The notes under the pieces: generated by a model
What the model was told of the DNA's origin: nothing
The model's input: only the letters and a program-made list of their open reading frames with translations
The model's database searches: none
Assembly (NCBI RefSeq): GCF_017308015.1
Contig: NZ_JAFKFW010000003.1
Span: 1 to 64,000 of the forward strand
Direction of reading: 5' to 3'
Length of the DNA stretch: 64,000 nt
Origin: Allobosea sp.
Lineage (GTDB): Bacteria > Pseudomonadota > Alphaproteobacteria > Rhizobiales > Beijerinckiaceae
Part shown: piece by piece, positions 37,946-48,287 of the stretch
Layout: each line of letters starts with the position of its first letter
Position numbering within the stretch: the stretch's first letter is position 1
Made by a program: the position numbers and the translations under genes

Positions 37946-39463
37946 ATGTCTCGAACTGTCAGCTCAGCTCTGCTTTCGCTTACGCTTCTTGCCCCGCTCG
38001 GCGCCAAGGCGCAGGAGCCGCTGTTCGGGGACTGGGGAAATCCGGCATGGAGCCGATACTTCAAGGCGATCGAAAACCGTCTGATCGGGCCGGCCCCCTC
38101 GAATAGCGACTTGGCCATCCTGCTTCCCACACCCACCAATGCCGACTGGAGCAGCAACAATCAGACGCGGCGCCTGGTCGCCATGAATGGCTGGGGCGAA
38201 TTGATGCCCTCGCTTCAATGGACCTATCTTCGCAACAGCTCCAAACGCATCAGCGACGGCTACAAATACTTTCTCAATGCCGCGATGCTGCAGCGGATTG
38301 GCCAGGGGAATGCCAGCGAAGATCTGAAGAACGCGACGCGGCGAGCCCTGGACGAACTTGAATTCGCCCGTTCGGACTACAAGGCCTCCGTGGAGCAGGC
38401 CGACGCCGCATACGAGAGCTACGCCAGCGTAACCCCAAAACCCCAACGGCTCACCAAGGCGCAATTCTTCAAGCAGCAAGCCTATGACGTCCAGATCAAG
38501 GTCAAAGACAGGGCGCTCAAGGAGGCGGCCGGCACCTTTGACATCATATCCGGCGGCCTGAACGACCCCGATATCGCCCTTCTCAAGGACGCCCAGATCA
38601 GGCTCACCAATCCGAACCAGAAAATCCGGCTGCCTGCATCGAACGAGCTGCTCAACGATCCAGACCGTTGGCAGGAATATTATATCACGACAATAGATAA
38701 ATCGATGAACACGTTCATCAACGACTACAAGCCGCAAACACAAGAAATAAATGAAGCGCAATCGTCTTCGCAGTATTTCGAATCACGCTGGAAGGTCAAT
38801 GTCAGCGTCAGCTTCCTGGGGTTGTTCCGCGCTGGCGGGGCCAGTGCGGAGCAGATCACACGCGAAAAGCACGTCAGGACCAATACGACGAATATACAGA
38901 TCGGGTTTGAGAACCTGGACGTTTTCCCGATCACGCGCGGAGAATGGTACAGCCAGAACGTCATCGACAAGTTTGGGCCCACACTCAAACCGAGTGAATT
39001 CAATGCGGTGTTCGGCCCCGGCGGGCAGCTCGAGGTCGTCCCGATGAACCTTCTCGTCGGAAAGGGCATGTCCTTCACGGTCTTTGCCGACAGCCAATCG
39101 CTGGACTACCTGTATCAGCACTTCCATGCATCCGCAGATGCCGGCGTCATGATCGGGTGGTGGAAACTGGGAGGCAGCGGAGAATACTCGACGACGAAGG
39201 AGAATATCGAGGTCAAACGATTCTCGGACAGGATTACCTTCAGCGATCTGAGCGGCAGGCCACAAGTCATCGCAATGGCCGTGAAATATATGGCCGGCAG
39301 CATCAAGCCCGCGGCGGCTGCAGCGCCCCTGGTGAGCGCGGAACAGATGACACGCGGCCTCAAGAACATCGAAGCCATCTGGACAGCCGAACGAGGCGCA
39401 AAAGCGCTTCAGGATTTCGCCCGCCCCACGTTGATGCAAAATATCCGGCTGCAATTCCAATAG
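37946..39463 (+). CDS. secreted protein of unknown function (505 residues)
   Basis: I do not recognise this family. A clear signal peptide (SRTVSSALLSLTLLAPLGAK, cut near AQA-EP) is followed by a mature protein with no membrane segment. Residues 120-260 are helical and rich in Lys, Glu and Gln. The second half is beta-rich, with Ser/Thr/Asn-rich strands (VNVSVSFLGLFRAGGASAEQ, NTTNIQIGFENLDVFPITRG) and GMSFTVFADSQSLDYLYQHF. ATG 37946 follows GGGAGG by five bases. Base composition is lower in GC than its neighbours. It stands alone after the liv terminator, so context gives no function. It could be a pore-forming or matrix-type protein, but that is speculation. Confidence 0.85.
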   Translation: MSRTVSSALLSLTLLAPLGAKAQEPLFGDWGNPAWSRYFKAIENRLIGPAPSNSDLAILLPTPTNADWSSNNQTRRLVAMNGWGELMPSLQWTYLRNSSKRISDGYKYFLNAAMLQRIGQGNASEDLKNATRRALDELEFARSDYKASVEQADAAYESYASVTPKPQRLTKAQFFKQQAYDVQIKVKDRALKEAAGTFDIISGGLNDPDIALLKDAQIRLTNPNQKIRLPASNELLNDPDRWQEYYITTIDKSMNTFINDYKPQTQEINEAQSSSQYFESRWKVNVSVSFLGLFRAGGASAEQITREKHVRTNTTNIQIGFENLDVFPITRGEWYSQNVIDKFGPTLKPSEFNAVFGPGGQLEVVPMNLLVGKGMSFTVFADSQSLDYLYQHFHASADAGVMIGWWKLGGSGEYSTTKENIEVKRFSDRITFSDLSGRPQVIAMAVKYMAGSIKPAAAAAPLVSAEQMTRGLKNIEAIWTAERGAKALQDFARPTLMQNIRLQFQ

Positions 39464-39764
39464 GATGGCAGTCGCTGCGAGACAAAAGCCGATCGGGCCG
39501 CGCAGACCCGATCGGCGAAGCCGAGCCCGCTGATCCATGGCAAGCGACCAGCTTGAGCACGGCAGATGCCGCCGGCCCGTCGAGGATATCCCTGCAATCC
39601 CGACGGGTCCCGTCCACAGGCCTGCGAGCGAGCCTTCGATCCTGGCTTGTTGCCTTAGCCTGGAAACGATCGCGGCTCGCGGCACCCGTGCCGAACCGCC
39701 TCCGGCGAGCGTGGCCGCATAAGGCGGCGCAGGAGCACGCCGCTCCCGGCGGCCAGCGCCCCGC
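39464..39764. other. intergenic region with a perfect 9-base hairpin
   Basis: This 301-base gap lies between the convergent secreted-protein gene and the RBBP9-like hydrolase. A hairpin with CCGATCGGG at 39489-39497 and CCCGATCGG at 39507-39515 lies 25 bases past the stop. It lacks a T run, so it may be a weak terminator or an mRNA-stabilising structure. The rest is GC-rich and I find no gene. Confidence 0.45.
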
Positions 39765-40343
39765 CTATTGATTTAACGTCGGCGAAACTACGCTCAAGCT
39801 CTTGAGAAAGCCTGCAAAACGCAGAATTCCGTCCGGCCAGGGACCATGCCCGGATTCACTATTGAGATGGCCACTGTCGCCGGCATCGACGAATTCCGAG
39901 CCCCAGGCTTCCGCAAGCTGCCTCGCCTCATCTTGCGTGCAATAGGGATCGGTCGCGCTGGCGATCAGCACTGACGGGAACGGCAGCCTCTCCCGGCGAT
40001 GGGCGATGAAATCCGATCCCATTCCGGGTACCGCGCCCTTCGCCTTTTCGGAAGCCGGCGCGACCAGGAAGGCCCCCGCGACCTCGCCGGGATGGAGATG
40101 CTCGGCCGCAAAGGCGACGGCACTGCAACCTGCCGAATGACCCACGAGCACCACGGGGCGCGTCGCCCTGCGCACGGCCTTCACGATCTCGTCGGCCCAG
40201 ACATGGCGGGAGGGCTTGTACCAGTCTGCCTGCTCGACGCGGCGCGCCGTCTTCAGGCGGGTTTCCCAGCGGCTCTGCCAATGATCGGGGCCAGAGCCCG
40301 ACCAGCCGGGAACGAGGAGGATGTCGACGTCGGAGGATTTCAT
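39765..40343 (-). CDS. RBBP9/YdeN-family alpha/beta hydrolase
   Basis: A 192-residue serine hydrolase. LLVPGWSGSGPDHWQSRWE opens the protein, as in RBBP9/YdeN proteins, and the nucleophile elbow is VVLVGHSAGCSAVAFAAEHL. The catalytic Asp and His are probably in SATDPYCTQDEA and DSGHLNSESGHG. Substrate is unknown. It stands between a palindromic repeat and the secreted-protein gene. Confidence 0.92.
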   Translation of the reverse strand: MKSSDVDILLVPGWSGSGPDHWQSRWETRLKTARRVEQADWYKPSRHVWADEIVKAVRRATRPVVLVGHSAGCSAVAFAAEHLHPGEVAGAFLVAPASEKAKGAVPGMGSDFIAHRRERLPFPSVLIASATDPYCTQDEARQLAEAWGSEFVDAGDSGHLNSESGHGPWPDGILRFAGFLKSLSVVSPTLNQ

Positions 40344-40362
40344 GATGGGTCAGTGTAGAGCT

Positions 40363-40495
40363 GTCTTCCCGTGCGCGCTGCAGCTTGAAACGCTGCTGCG
40401 CAGACACGGGACCGTCTCACGAAGAAGCGCCTTTCCGTCATGCGGTCCCGCCTCGGCGCAGCAGCGCTTGCGTGCTGCGGCGCGTGCGGGATGAC
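40363..40495 (+). repeat. palindromic intergenic repeat, family 1, copy A
   Basis: A 133-base element bounded by GTCTTCCCG and CGGGATGAC. The left half folds into a hairpin: CCCGTG pairs with ACGGG, enclosing GCAGC and GCTGC arms. A second copy of the same length lies at 45849-45981, and base changes in the stem compensate each other between copies. It lies between purB and the RBBP9-like gene, close to the 5' end of the latter. Confidence 0.75.
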
Positions 40496-40532
40496 GAACC
40501 GGCCATCAAAGTAAGTTGGCCCGCCAGCGGGT

Positions 40533-41840
<1,308 letters not shown>

Positions 41841-41878
41841 CTCTGGCCTTCCACTGATGATGTCAGCGTTTCAGATCT

Positions 41879-42562
41879 TCAAACCCACGACCCGCGCGCG
41901 GCTTCGGCCGCCCCACGGATCGCTTCGATATTGCTGGCATAGGCCGAAGGTCCGCCCTTGAACACGGCGGAGCCAGCGACCAGCGTATCGGCGCCGGCCT
42001 TGACGACCAGCGGCGCCGTCTCGGGCGTCACCCCGCCATCGATCTCGATGGAGATCGGCCGGTCGCCGATCAGCGCCTTCACCTGCGAAACCTTCTCGAC
42101 CACCGAGCGGATGAAGCTCTGCCCGCCGAAGCCGGGATTGACCGTCATCAGCAGAATGAGGTCGACGTCCTCGATCAGCGCTTCAGCCGCGCTCGCGGGC
42201 GTGCCGGGATTGAGCACGATGCCGGCCTGCTTACCCTGCGCCTTGATCGCCTGCAGCGTGCGGTGCGGATGCGGGCCCGCCTCGACATGGAAGGAGATCA
42301 GGTCGGCGCCGGCCTTGGCGAAGGCTTCGACGTAAGGGTCGACGGGCGCGATCATCAGATGCACGTCGAAGAACTTCTTGGTGTGCGGGCGGATCGCCTT
42401 CAGCACGTCGGGGCCGAAGGTAATGTTCGGCACGAAATGCCCGTCCATCACATCGCAATGGATCCAGTCGGCGCCGGCAGCATCGACCGCACGCACCTCC
42501 TCGCCGAGCTTGGCGAAATCGGCCGAGAGGATCGAGGGGGCGATGCGGATGGGGCTGCTCAT
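41879..42562 (-). CDS. rpe: ribulose-phosphate 3-epimerase
   Basis: A 227-residue TIM-barrel enzyme that interconverts ribulose 5-phosphate and xylulose 5-phosphate. Metal ligands and the catalytic Asp are visible in [55 protein letters not shown] and [12 protein letters not shown]. It lies 38 bases upstream of purB on the same strand, so the two may be co-transcribed. Confidence 0.97.
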   Translation of the reverse strand: MSSPIRIAPSILSADFAKLGEEVRAVDAAGADWIHCDVMDGHFVPNITFGPDVLKAIRPHTKKFFDVHLMIAPVDPYVEAFAKAGADLISFHVEAGPHPHRTLQAIKAQGKQAGIVLNPGTPASAAEALIEDVDLILLMTVNPGFGGQSFIRSVVEKVSQVKALIGDRPISIEIDGGVTPETAPLVVKAGADTLVAGSAVFKGGPSAYASNIEAIRGAAEAARGSWV

Positions 42563-42598
42563 GGCCGGGGGTTTAGCCCCGGCAGCCGTTTATCGCAA

Positions 42599-43282
42599 TC
42601 AGGCGGAGCGCAGTTTCACCGGAAAGGACAGTCTGCGGTCCGCTTCCGCCATCTCCGCCACCACCTGCGCGAAGGCCGGACGCAGCTTCAGCCGGGCATA
42701 CCACTCCGCCAGTCCCGGATAGCCGTCCAGCGATGGTCCGCCGAGGCGGCGGATGAAGAGCACCCCCATGAACAGTGAGATATCGGCCAGCGACAACCGG
42801 CCACCGAAGAACGGACGTCCCGCCAGCTTCTGCTCCAGCACGTCGTAATGGCGCAGCAGCCCCTCTTCTGCGATCAGCGCGTCGGCTTCCTGCGCAATGC
42901 GCCGGTCGCGATCCGGCGAAGGCGGCTCCGTGCGATGCATCAGCGGCCTCAGTGCCTGGAACAGAATCTCGTCGCCATAGAGCTCGTCGATCCGGCAGCG
43001 CGCCCGCTCGACAGGCGTATCCGGCATCAGCTTCGGCTCGGGATAGGCTTCGTCGAGATATTCGTTGATCACGGTGGAATCGTAGAGCACCAGTCCGCAA
43101 TCGGTGAGCACCGGCACCTGCCGCTTCGGATTGAGCGCCAGCACTTCCGGATGCCGGGGATCGTAGCCGGTGGTCTGGTTGAATGGCACCACGACGCGCT
43201 GGAAAGCGAGCCCCTTCTCCGCCAGCGCGATCTCGACCTTGCGTGAGAACAGGCTCAGCGGTCCGGAATAGAGGGTGATCAT
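42599..43282 (-). CDS. glutathione S-transferase family protein
   Basis: A 227-residue GST. The thioredoxin-fold N-terminal domain begins MITLYSGPLSLFSRKVEIAL, with the cis-proline segment NPKRQVPVLTDCGLVLYDST followed by VINEYLDEAYPE. The helical C-terminal domain includes GGRLSLADISLFMGVL. ATG 43282 has GGAGAG upstream and is preferred over the frame to 43330. It is 36 bases upstream of rpe. Substrate unknown. Confidence 0.93.
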   Translation of the reverse strand: MITLYSGPLSLFSRKVEIALAEKGLAFQRVVVPFNQTTGYDPRHPEVLALNPKRQVPVLTDCGLVLYDSTVINEYLDEAYPEPKLMPDTPVERARCRIDELYGDEILFQALRPLMHRTEPPSPDRDRRIAQEADALIAEEGLLRHYDVLEQKLAGRPFFGGRLSLADISLFMGVLFIRRLGGPSLDGYPGLAEWYARLKLRPAFAQVVAEMAEADRRLSFPVKLRSA

Positions 43283-43326
43283 GGCGCGGCTCTCCTGCGA
43301 CGGGGAAAGCCTCGCAAGCCCCAGCG

Positions 43327-44298
43327 TCAATGCCCGTCAGCAGCCTCCCGGCGCCTGATCCGGGCCGCGACGCCCGCGAGCAGCCAGGGCAGCAGGTAGA
43401 TCGGGAACTGCGCCAGCGCGAAATAGAGAAAGGTCGTCGGCGAGACGCCCGCTCCCAGGGCTGCGACCAGAAGACCCATGTTCCGCTGCCCGGTGCCATA
43501 GCCGATCATGAAGCGCTCGGAGGCCGGCAGCAGCCGCAGCACGAGCCAGCTCGACACCAAACCTGCCGCAGAGACGGCGAAGACGCATCCGAGCACGAAC
43601 AGCACGAGCCTGGGATCGTCGAGCGCCGCTTTCGTCACGCCGTCCATCGCGGCAATGGCGAAGATGAAATACATCAGCACGCCGAAGCCATCGAGATTGG
43701 CCTTCATCGCCTTGACGCGCGCGAGACCGAGCCAGAGCCGGATCGCGATAGCGACAGCCATGCCGCCTCCGATGAAGATCAGGAGGCGCAGCGTCAGCAC
43801 CCAGCGATCGAGCGGCACCGCCGCCCCCGCAAGCAGCTCGACCAGGATCGGCGCGACGATCGGGCTCGCGATCGTGGTCAGGATGACGCTCGCGATGATC
43901 AGCGAGGGCTCGAAGCCGTAGAGGATCGCCACCGCCGGCGAGGACATGATCGGCGGCGCAGCTCCCATCATCGCGAGCCCCAGCACAATGCCTGGATCGA
44001 GGTTCTCGCGCCCCACCAGCAGCAGCGCCGCGCCGATCAGCAGCACCGGACCGGCGATGAGCCAGAGGCAGCTTGCAGCGAGTTTGGCCGGACGCCGGAA
44101 CAACCCGAGCGTCACGCTCATGTCGAGCCGCATGAACACGACGGTGGTGAAGCAGAAGATCGTGATCGGCAGCGCCGGCCGCGCCATCGCGGAGAATTGC
44201 GGCAGGGCCAGGCCGAGAAAGATCGAGAGCGCGAAGCCTTGGGTGCCATGGCGGCCGAGCCACGCGAGCGCGGCAGCGATTAAGGCGGCGGGATGCAT
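43327..44298 (-). CDS. bile acid:sodium symporter (BASS)-like membrane protein
   Basis: A 323-residue protein with nine or ten predicted helices. The repeated helix pattern and segments such as LGLAMMGAAPPIMSSPAVAI and GTGQRNMGLLVAALGAGVSP match the BASS/SBF transporter superfamily, including the crossover region and the conserved Gln-Arg-Asn. Substrate is unknown. ATG 44298 opens MHPAALIAAALAWLGRHGTQ; no strong ribosome binding site is visible. The GST gene follows after 44 bases. Confidence 0.8.
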   Translation of the reverse strand: MHPAALIAAALAWLGRHGTQGFALSIFLGLALPQFSAMARPALPITIFCFTTVVFMRLDMSVTLGLFRRPAKLAASCLWLIAGPVLLIGAALLLVGRENLDPGIVLGLAMMGAAPPIMSSPAVAILYGFEPSLIIASVILTTIASPIVAPILVELLAGAAVPLDRWVLTLRLLIFIGGGMAVAIAIRLWLGLARVKAMKANLDGFGVLMYFIFAIAAMDGVTKAALDDPRLVLFVLGCVFAVSAAGLVSSWLVLRLLPASERFMIGYGTGQRNMGLLVAALGAGVSPTTFLYFALAQFPIYLLPWLLAGVAARIRRREAADGH

Positions 44299-44563
44299 CG
44301 GCTTTGGCTCTGGAATCGCTCTCGAAACGAAGGCAGACTGGCTGAAGCTAGGCGCAGCGTCACCTGCCAGCGACGCAGGCCGATCCTGCGCCGGCATAAA
44401 ATTGCGCCCTGCATCATCGAAACCTGCCCCACGCCATCGTTCTCAGAGAACCGGCGCACAAACTGCGAAAGATTACGCCGTTCCGCGCAAAATCCGGTCG
44501 CGACGCTGACAACCACGCGCAAACCGGTATCCTTGCGGGAAAAGGGGTTGTCAGGAGCAGGCC

Positions 44564-45814
44564 ATGAAGGTGGATACGATCGTTCTCGGCGCCGGTATCG
44601 TCGGCATTTCGGTCGCGCTTCATCTCCAGAAGGCCGGACGTGCCACCCTGCTGGTCGACCGGCGCGCGCCGGGCGAGGAAACCAGCTACGGCAATGCCGG
44701 CCTGATCCAGCGCGAGGGCGTCTACCCCTACGGCTTCCCGCATGATTTCGGCGCGCTCATCCGCTACGCGATGAATAACACCATCGACGCCTCCTATCAT
44801 TGGAGCGCGATCCCGAAGCTCGCCCCGTTCCTGTTCTCCTACTGGATGCATTCGCGCGCTTCCCAGCACGAGGTGATCGCGCATAAATACGCCAAGCTGA
44901 TCGAGCATTGCGTCACCGAGCATGACGCGCTCGCACAGGAAGCGGGCGCCACCAACCTGCTGCGCCGCGACGGCTGGATGAAGGTGTTCCGCACCGAGAA
45001 GGAGCGCGAGACCCGCCTCGCCGAAGCCGCGCGCTGGAATCGCGAGTTCGGCCTGAACTACCGCACGCTCGACATGGCGACCCTCAAGGCCGAGGAGCCG
45101 CATCTCGACCATGTCAGCCTGATCGGCGGCCTGCACTGGACCGATCCGACGACCGTCGTCGATCCGCTCGGTCTGTCGAAGGCCTATGTCGCGCTGTTCG
45201 AGAAGCTCGGCGGCCAACTCGCCATCGGCGATGCGGGCACGCTCCAGCAGAGCGGCGCCGGCTGGACGGTCACTCTCGCCGACGGCACCAAGGCCGAGGC
45301 CAGGGACGTCGTCGTCGCGCTCGGCCCTTGGGCCGACGTGCTCAGCAACAAACTCGGCTACCGCCTGCCGCTCGCGGTCAAGCGCGGCTACCACATGCAT
45401 TACAAGCCGCAGGGCAACGCCGTGCTCAACCATCCGGTGCTCGACACCGAGCGCGGCTATTTCCTCGCCCCGATGCAGCAGGGCATCCGCCTGACCACCG
45501 GTGCTGAATTCGCCGAACGCGACGCCCCGAAGACCCCGGTGCAGCTCGCTCGCGCCGAGCCGATCGCCAGACAGCTCTTTCCGCTCGGCGAGCGCCTCGA
45601 TGCCGAACCCTGGCTCGGAGCCCGGCCCTGCACACCGGATATGATGCCGATCATCGGCCCCGCCCCGAAGCACAAGGGTCTGTGGTTCTCCTTCGGCCAC
45701 GCCCATCACGGCCTGACGCTCGCTGCCGTCACCGGCCGCATGATCTCGGAAATGGTCACGGGCCAGAAGGTCTTCGTCGACCCGACGCCGTTCGCCCCGG
45801 CGCGGTTCGTCTGA
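44564..45814 (+). CDS. FAD-dependent oxidoreductase, D-amino acid dehydrogenase (DadA)-like
   Basis: A 416-residue DAO-family flavoprotein. The dinucleotide-binding start is DTIVLGAGIVGISVALHLQK, followed by the GEETSYGNAGLIQREGVYPY loop typical of DadA-like proteins. C-terminal FAD contacts are in ARPCTPDMMPIIGPAPKHKG and FSFGHAHHGLTLAAVTGRMI. It probably oxidises a D-amino acid or related amine to the keto acid and passes electrons to quinone. An AGGAGCAGG ribosome binding site precedes the ATG. It stands alone. Confidence 0.92.
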   Translation: MKVDTIVLGAGIVGISVALHLQKAGRATLLVDRRAPGEETSYGNAGLIQREGVYPYGFPHDFGALIRYAMNNTIDASYHWSAIPKLAPFLFSYWMHSRASQHEVIAHKYAKLIEHCVTEHDALAQEAGATNLLRRDGWMKVFRTEKERETRLAEAARWNREFGLNYRTLDMATLKAEEPHLDHVSLIGGLHWTDPTTVVDPLGLSKAYVALFEKLGGQLAIGDAGTLQQSGAGWTVTLADGTKAEARDVVVALGPWADVLSNKLGYRLPLAVKRGYHMHYKPQGNAVLNHPVLDTERGYFLAPMQQGIRLTTGAEFAERDAPKTPVQLARAEPIARQLFPLGERLDAEPWLGARPCTPDMMPIIGPAPKHKGLWFSFGHAHHGLTLAAVTGRMISEMVTGQKVFVDPTPFAPARFV

Positions 45815-45848
45815 CCCGCCGCCATCGGGCACCCGCTGGAGAGCACCT

Positions 45849-45981
45849 GTCATCCCGTGTGCGCACAGCATGAAATGCTGCTGCGCTGACACGGGACCGC
45901 TCTCAGGAAAAGGTGCCTTCTCGTCTTGCGATCGCCCGGCTCCGCAGCGGTGCTTCGCGCCGCAGCGCGGTGCGGGATGAC
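45849..45981 (+). repeat. palindromic intergenic repeat, family 1, copy B
   Basis: A 133-base element bounded by GTCATCCCG and CGGGATGAC, which are exact inverted repeats. The left half forms a long hairpin from CCCGTGT to ACACGGG, with CAGCAT pairing with ATGCTG around a GAA loop. It matches copy A at 40363-40495 in the same orientation. A further CGGGATGAC end lies at 45998-46006, so the right end is duplicated. It lies between the DadA-like gene and the dipeptidase gene. Confidence 0.8.
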
Positions 45982-46085
45982 ACCACGGTAGCGCGTGCGG
46001 GATGACAGACCTGCGCCCCGCCCCCTCGCCTCCCGGCTCGCAGCCTGCCACGATCCGGCTCCCGATTCCCGACCGAGATCTCGCC

Positions 46086-47225
46086 ATGGCCCTCGCCAAA
46101 CCGCCCGTCCAGGACAATGCCTACGCCGCCGCGCTCGCCCTGCTCGATCGCGTCCCGCTGATCGACGGTCATAACGACCTGCCCTATGTCATCCGCAAGG
46201 ACGGCAAGGCGAAGGGCGATGTCGCGACCTACGGGCTCGACAAGGTCCATGCCGAGGGCGACACCGACATCCCGCGCATGCAGGCCGGCAAGATGGCGGC
46301 GCAGTTCTTCGCGGCCTATGTCCCGCCGAAGCAGCCCAACCCCGCCGGCTTCGCGCTTGCCCAGATCGCGCTGATGCGCGACATCCTCAAGCGCCACGCC
46401 AATGCCTTCCGCCCCGGCCTCTCCGCCGCCGATGTCGAGGCCGCCAAGGCCAAGGGGCGCATCGCCCTGTTCATGACCATCGAGAACGGCTCGGCGGTCG
46501 ATGGCGAGATCGACTCGCTCGACGCCTATTACGACCTCGGCGTGCGCCTGATGACGCTCTGCCACAACGACACCACCGACTGGTGCGATTCCGCCACCGA
46601 CGCCCCGCGCCACAATGGCCTCACCGGCTTCGGCAAGGACGTGCTGCGCCGGATGAACAAGCTCGGCATGGTCATCGACCTCGCCCATGTCTCGCCGAAG
46701 GTGATGCATGACGCGCTCGACGTTTCCGGCGCCCCGCTGGTCTGGTCGCATTCCAATGCCTTCACGCTCTGCGACCATCCGCGCAACGTCCCCGACGACG
46801 TGCTCGATCGCGTCGCCGGCAATGGCGGCATCGTGATGGCGACCTTCGTGCCTGATTTCATCAGCCAGGCCTCGCGCGACTGGCACCGCCCGGCCAAGGA
46901 CCAGTACGGCAAGACGCCGGACGGCATCGACAGCGCCAAGGCAGAGGCCGAGATCACCGCCAAGTCCGGCCCGCGCCCGAAGGCGACGCTGCCGGAGTAT
47001 TGCGACCATGTCGACTATCTCGCCAGGCGCATCGGCCACGACCATGTCGGCATCGGCTCGGACTTCTTCGGCTGGGTCAATCCGGACGGGCTCGAGGACA
47101 CCACGACCTTTCCGTCGGTGATCGCGGAGCTGATCCGCCGCGGCTGGTCGGAGGAGAACCTGACGAAGCTCGCCGGCGGCAACATGCTGCGCGTGCTGCG
47201 TGCGGTGGAGAAGGCAGCGGGCTGA
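46086..47225 (+). CDS. membrane dipeptidase family (M19) protein
   Basis: A 379-residue zinc dipeptidase of family M19. Metal-binding residues are visible in PLIDGHNDLPYVIRKDGKAK (HxD), VIDLAHVSPKVMHD and VWSHSNAFTLCDHPRN, with Glu in FMTIENGSA bridging. No signal peptide or membrane anchor is seen, so it is cytoplasmic despite the family name. The frame extends upstream to 46002, but that start lies inside the family 1 repeat, so ATG 46086 (with GAGATC upstream) is preferred. Family members hydrolyse dipeptides, including D-amino acid-containing ones. Confidence 0.92.
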   Translation: MALAKPPVQDNAYAAALALLDRVPLIDGHNDLPYVIRKDGKAKGDVATYGLDKVHAEGDTDIPRMQAGKMAAQFFAAYVPPKQPNPAGFALAQIALMRDILKRHANAFRPGLSAADVEAAKAKGRIALFMTIENGSAVDGEIDSLDAYYDLGVRLMTLCHNDTTDWCDSATDAPRHNGLTGFGKDVLRRMNKLGMVIDLAHVSPKVMHDALDVSGAPLVWSHSNAFTLCDHPRNVPDDVLDRVAGNGGIVMATFVPDFISQASRDWHRPAKDQYGKTPDGIDSAKAEAEITAKSGPRPKATLPEYCDHVDYLARRIGHDHVGIGSDFFGWVNPDGLEDTTTFPSVIAELIRRGWSEENLTKLAGGNMLRVLRAVEKAAG

Positions 47226-47238
47226 TCGCCCCTTGCCG

Positions 47239-47331
47239 CGTCATGGTCGGGCTTGTCCCGACCAACCACGTCTTCGGCTTGTCGGGCGTGGGTTCGAGAC
47301 GCAGATGCTCGCCACGGGGGCGAGCATGACG
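47239..47331 (+). repeat. palindromic intergenic repeat, family 2 (three hairpins)
   Basis: A 93-base element bounded by CGTCATG and CATGACG. It contains a perfect hairpin GGTCGGG/CCCGACC, a weaker CCACG/CGTGG pair and a 9-base hairpin ATGCTCGCC/GGCGAGCAT in tandem. It lies between the dipeptidase and trmJ genes. The pattern resembles the short REP-like units common in alphaproteobacterial intergenic DNA. Confidence 0.65.
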
Positions 47332-47406
47332 TATGAGCTTGCCCAGCGCGCCCGGCCCTCCCGAGCGCGAAGCAAGCCTCATCGCAAAGACAAGACCAGA
47401 TTTCCC

Positions 47407-48231
47407 ATGACCGGTTCCGGCACCGACCGCACCCGCCCGGCCGTCCAGGCCCCCGCCCCCATCGTCATCCTGGTCGAGCCGCAGCTCGCCGAGAATATCG
47501 GCATGTGCGCCCGCGCCATGGCGAATTTCGGCTTGTCCGAAATGCGCCTCGTCGCCCCGCGCGACGGCTGGCCCACCGGCGGCGGCCTCAAGAAGGGCGC
47601 GACCGCGGCCGCCTCCGGCGCGACGCATATCCTGGAGAACGCCCGGCTCTATGACAGCGCGGCCGAGGCGATCGCCGACCTCAACCATGTGCTCGCGACC
47701 ACGGCCCGCGAGCGCGGCCAGATGAAGCGCGTGCTGACGCCGGCCGAGGCGATGCCGGAGCTCGCCAGCCGGATCGGCTCCGGCGAGCGCGTCGGCATCC
47801 TGTTCGGGCGCGAGCGCATCGGCCTCACCAATGAAGAGATCAGCCTCGCCGACGCGATCCTGACCTTCCCGGTCAATCCCGCCTTCGCCTCGCTGAACCT
47901 CGCCCAGGCCGTGCTGCTCAACGGGTATGAGTGGTTCAAGACGACGGGCGGCGAGCCGCCCTTCCGCGAGAGCAACCTCTCCCCGCCGGCCAAGCGCGAG
48001 ATGATCCTGTCGATGTTCGACTATCTCGAGAGCGAGCTCGACCTCTGCGGCTTCTTCCCGGCCGGCAAGAAGCCGGTGATGACCGCGAACCTGCGCGACA
48101 TCCTGCACCGGCTCGACATGACCGAGCAGGAGGCCCGCACGCTGCGTGGCGTCTTCAAGTCGCTGGTCGAAGGCCCGAAGAAGGAACGTCTCCTGGCGCG
48201 GCAGCAGACCCGCGAGCAGAGCGAAGAATAA
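47407..48231 (+). CDS. trmJ: tRNA (cytidine/uridine-2'-O-)-methyltransferase TrmJ
   Basis: A 274-residue SPOUT-class methyltransferase. Signature segments are VILVEPQLAENIGMCARAMA, ILFGRERIGLTNEEISLADA and FPVNPAFASLNLAQAVLLNG, forming the knotted SAM site. The C-terminal extension (about residues 180-274) is helical and typical of TrmJ. It probably methylates the ribose of position 32 in tRNA. ATG 47407 replaces a frame that would begin inside the dipeptidase gene. Confidence 0.92.
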   Translation: MTGSGTDRTRPAVQAPAPIVILVEPQLAENIGMCARAMANFGLSEMRLVAPRDGWPTGGGLKKGATAAASGATHILENARLYDSAAEAIADLNHVLATTARERGQMKRVLTPAEAMPELASRIGSGERVGILFGRERIGLTNEEISLADAILTFPVNPAFASLNLAQAVLLNGYEWFKTTGGEPPFRESNLSPPAKREMILSMFDYLESELDLCGFFPAGKKPVMTANLRDILHRLDMTEQEARTLRGVFKSLVEGPKKERLLARQQTREQSEE

Positions 48232-48257
48232 AAAAAGCCGGCCCCGAAAGGCCGGCT
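48232..48257 (-). terminator. terminator for the TonB receptor gene, shared convergent region
   Basis: A GCCGGCC/GGCCGGC hairpin at 48237-48256 is followed on the minus strand by a run of seven T. It lies between the converging trmJ and TonB receptor genes and best fits the minus-strand transcript; it could also help stop trmJ readthrough. Confidence 0.8.
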
Positions 48258-48287
48258 CGTCTGGTCGGGGGGTCTCGAAACGCCCGG

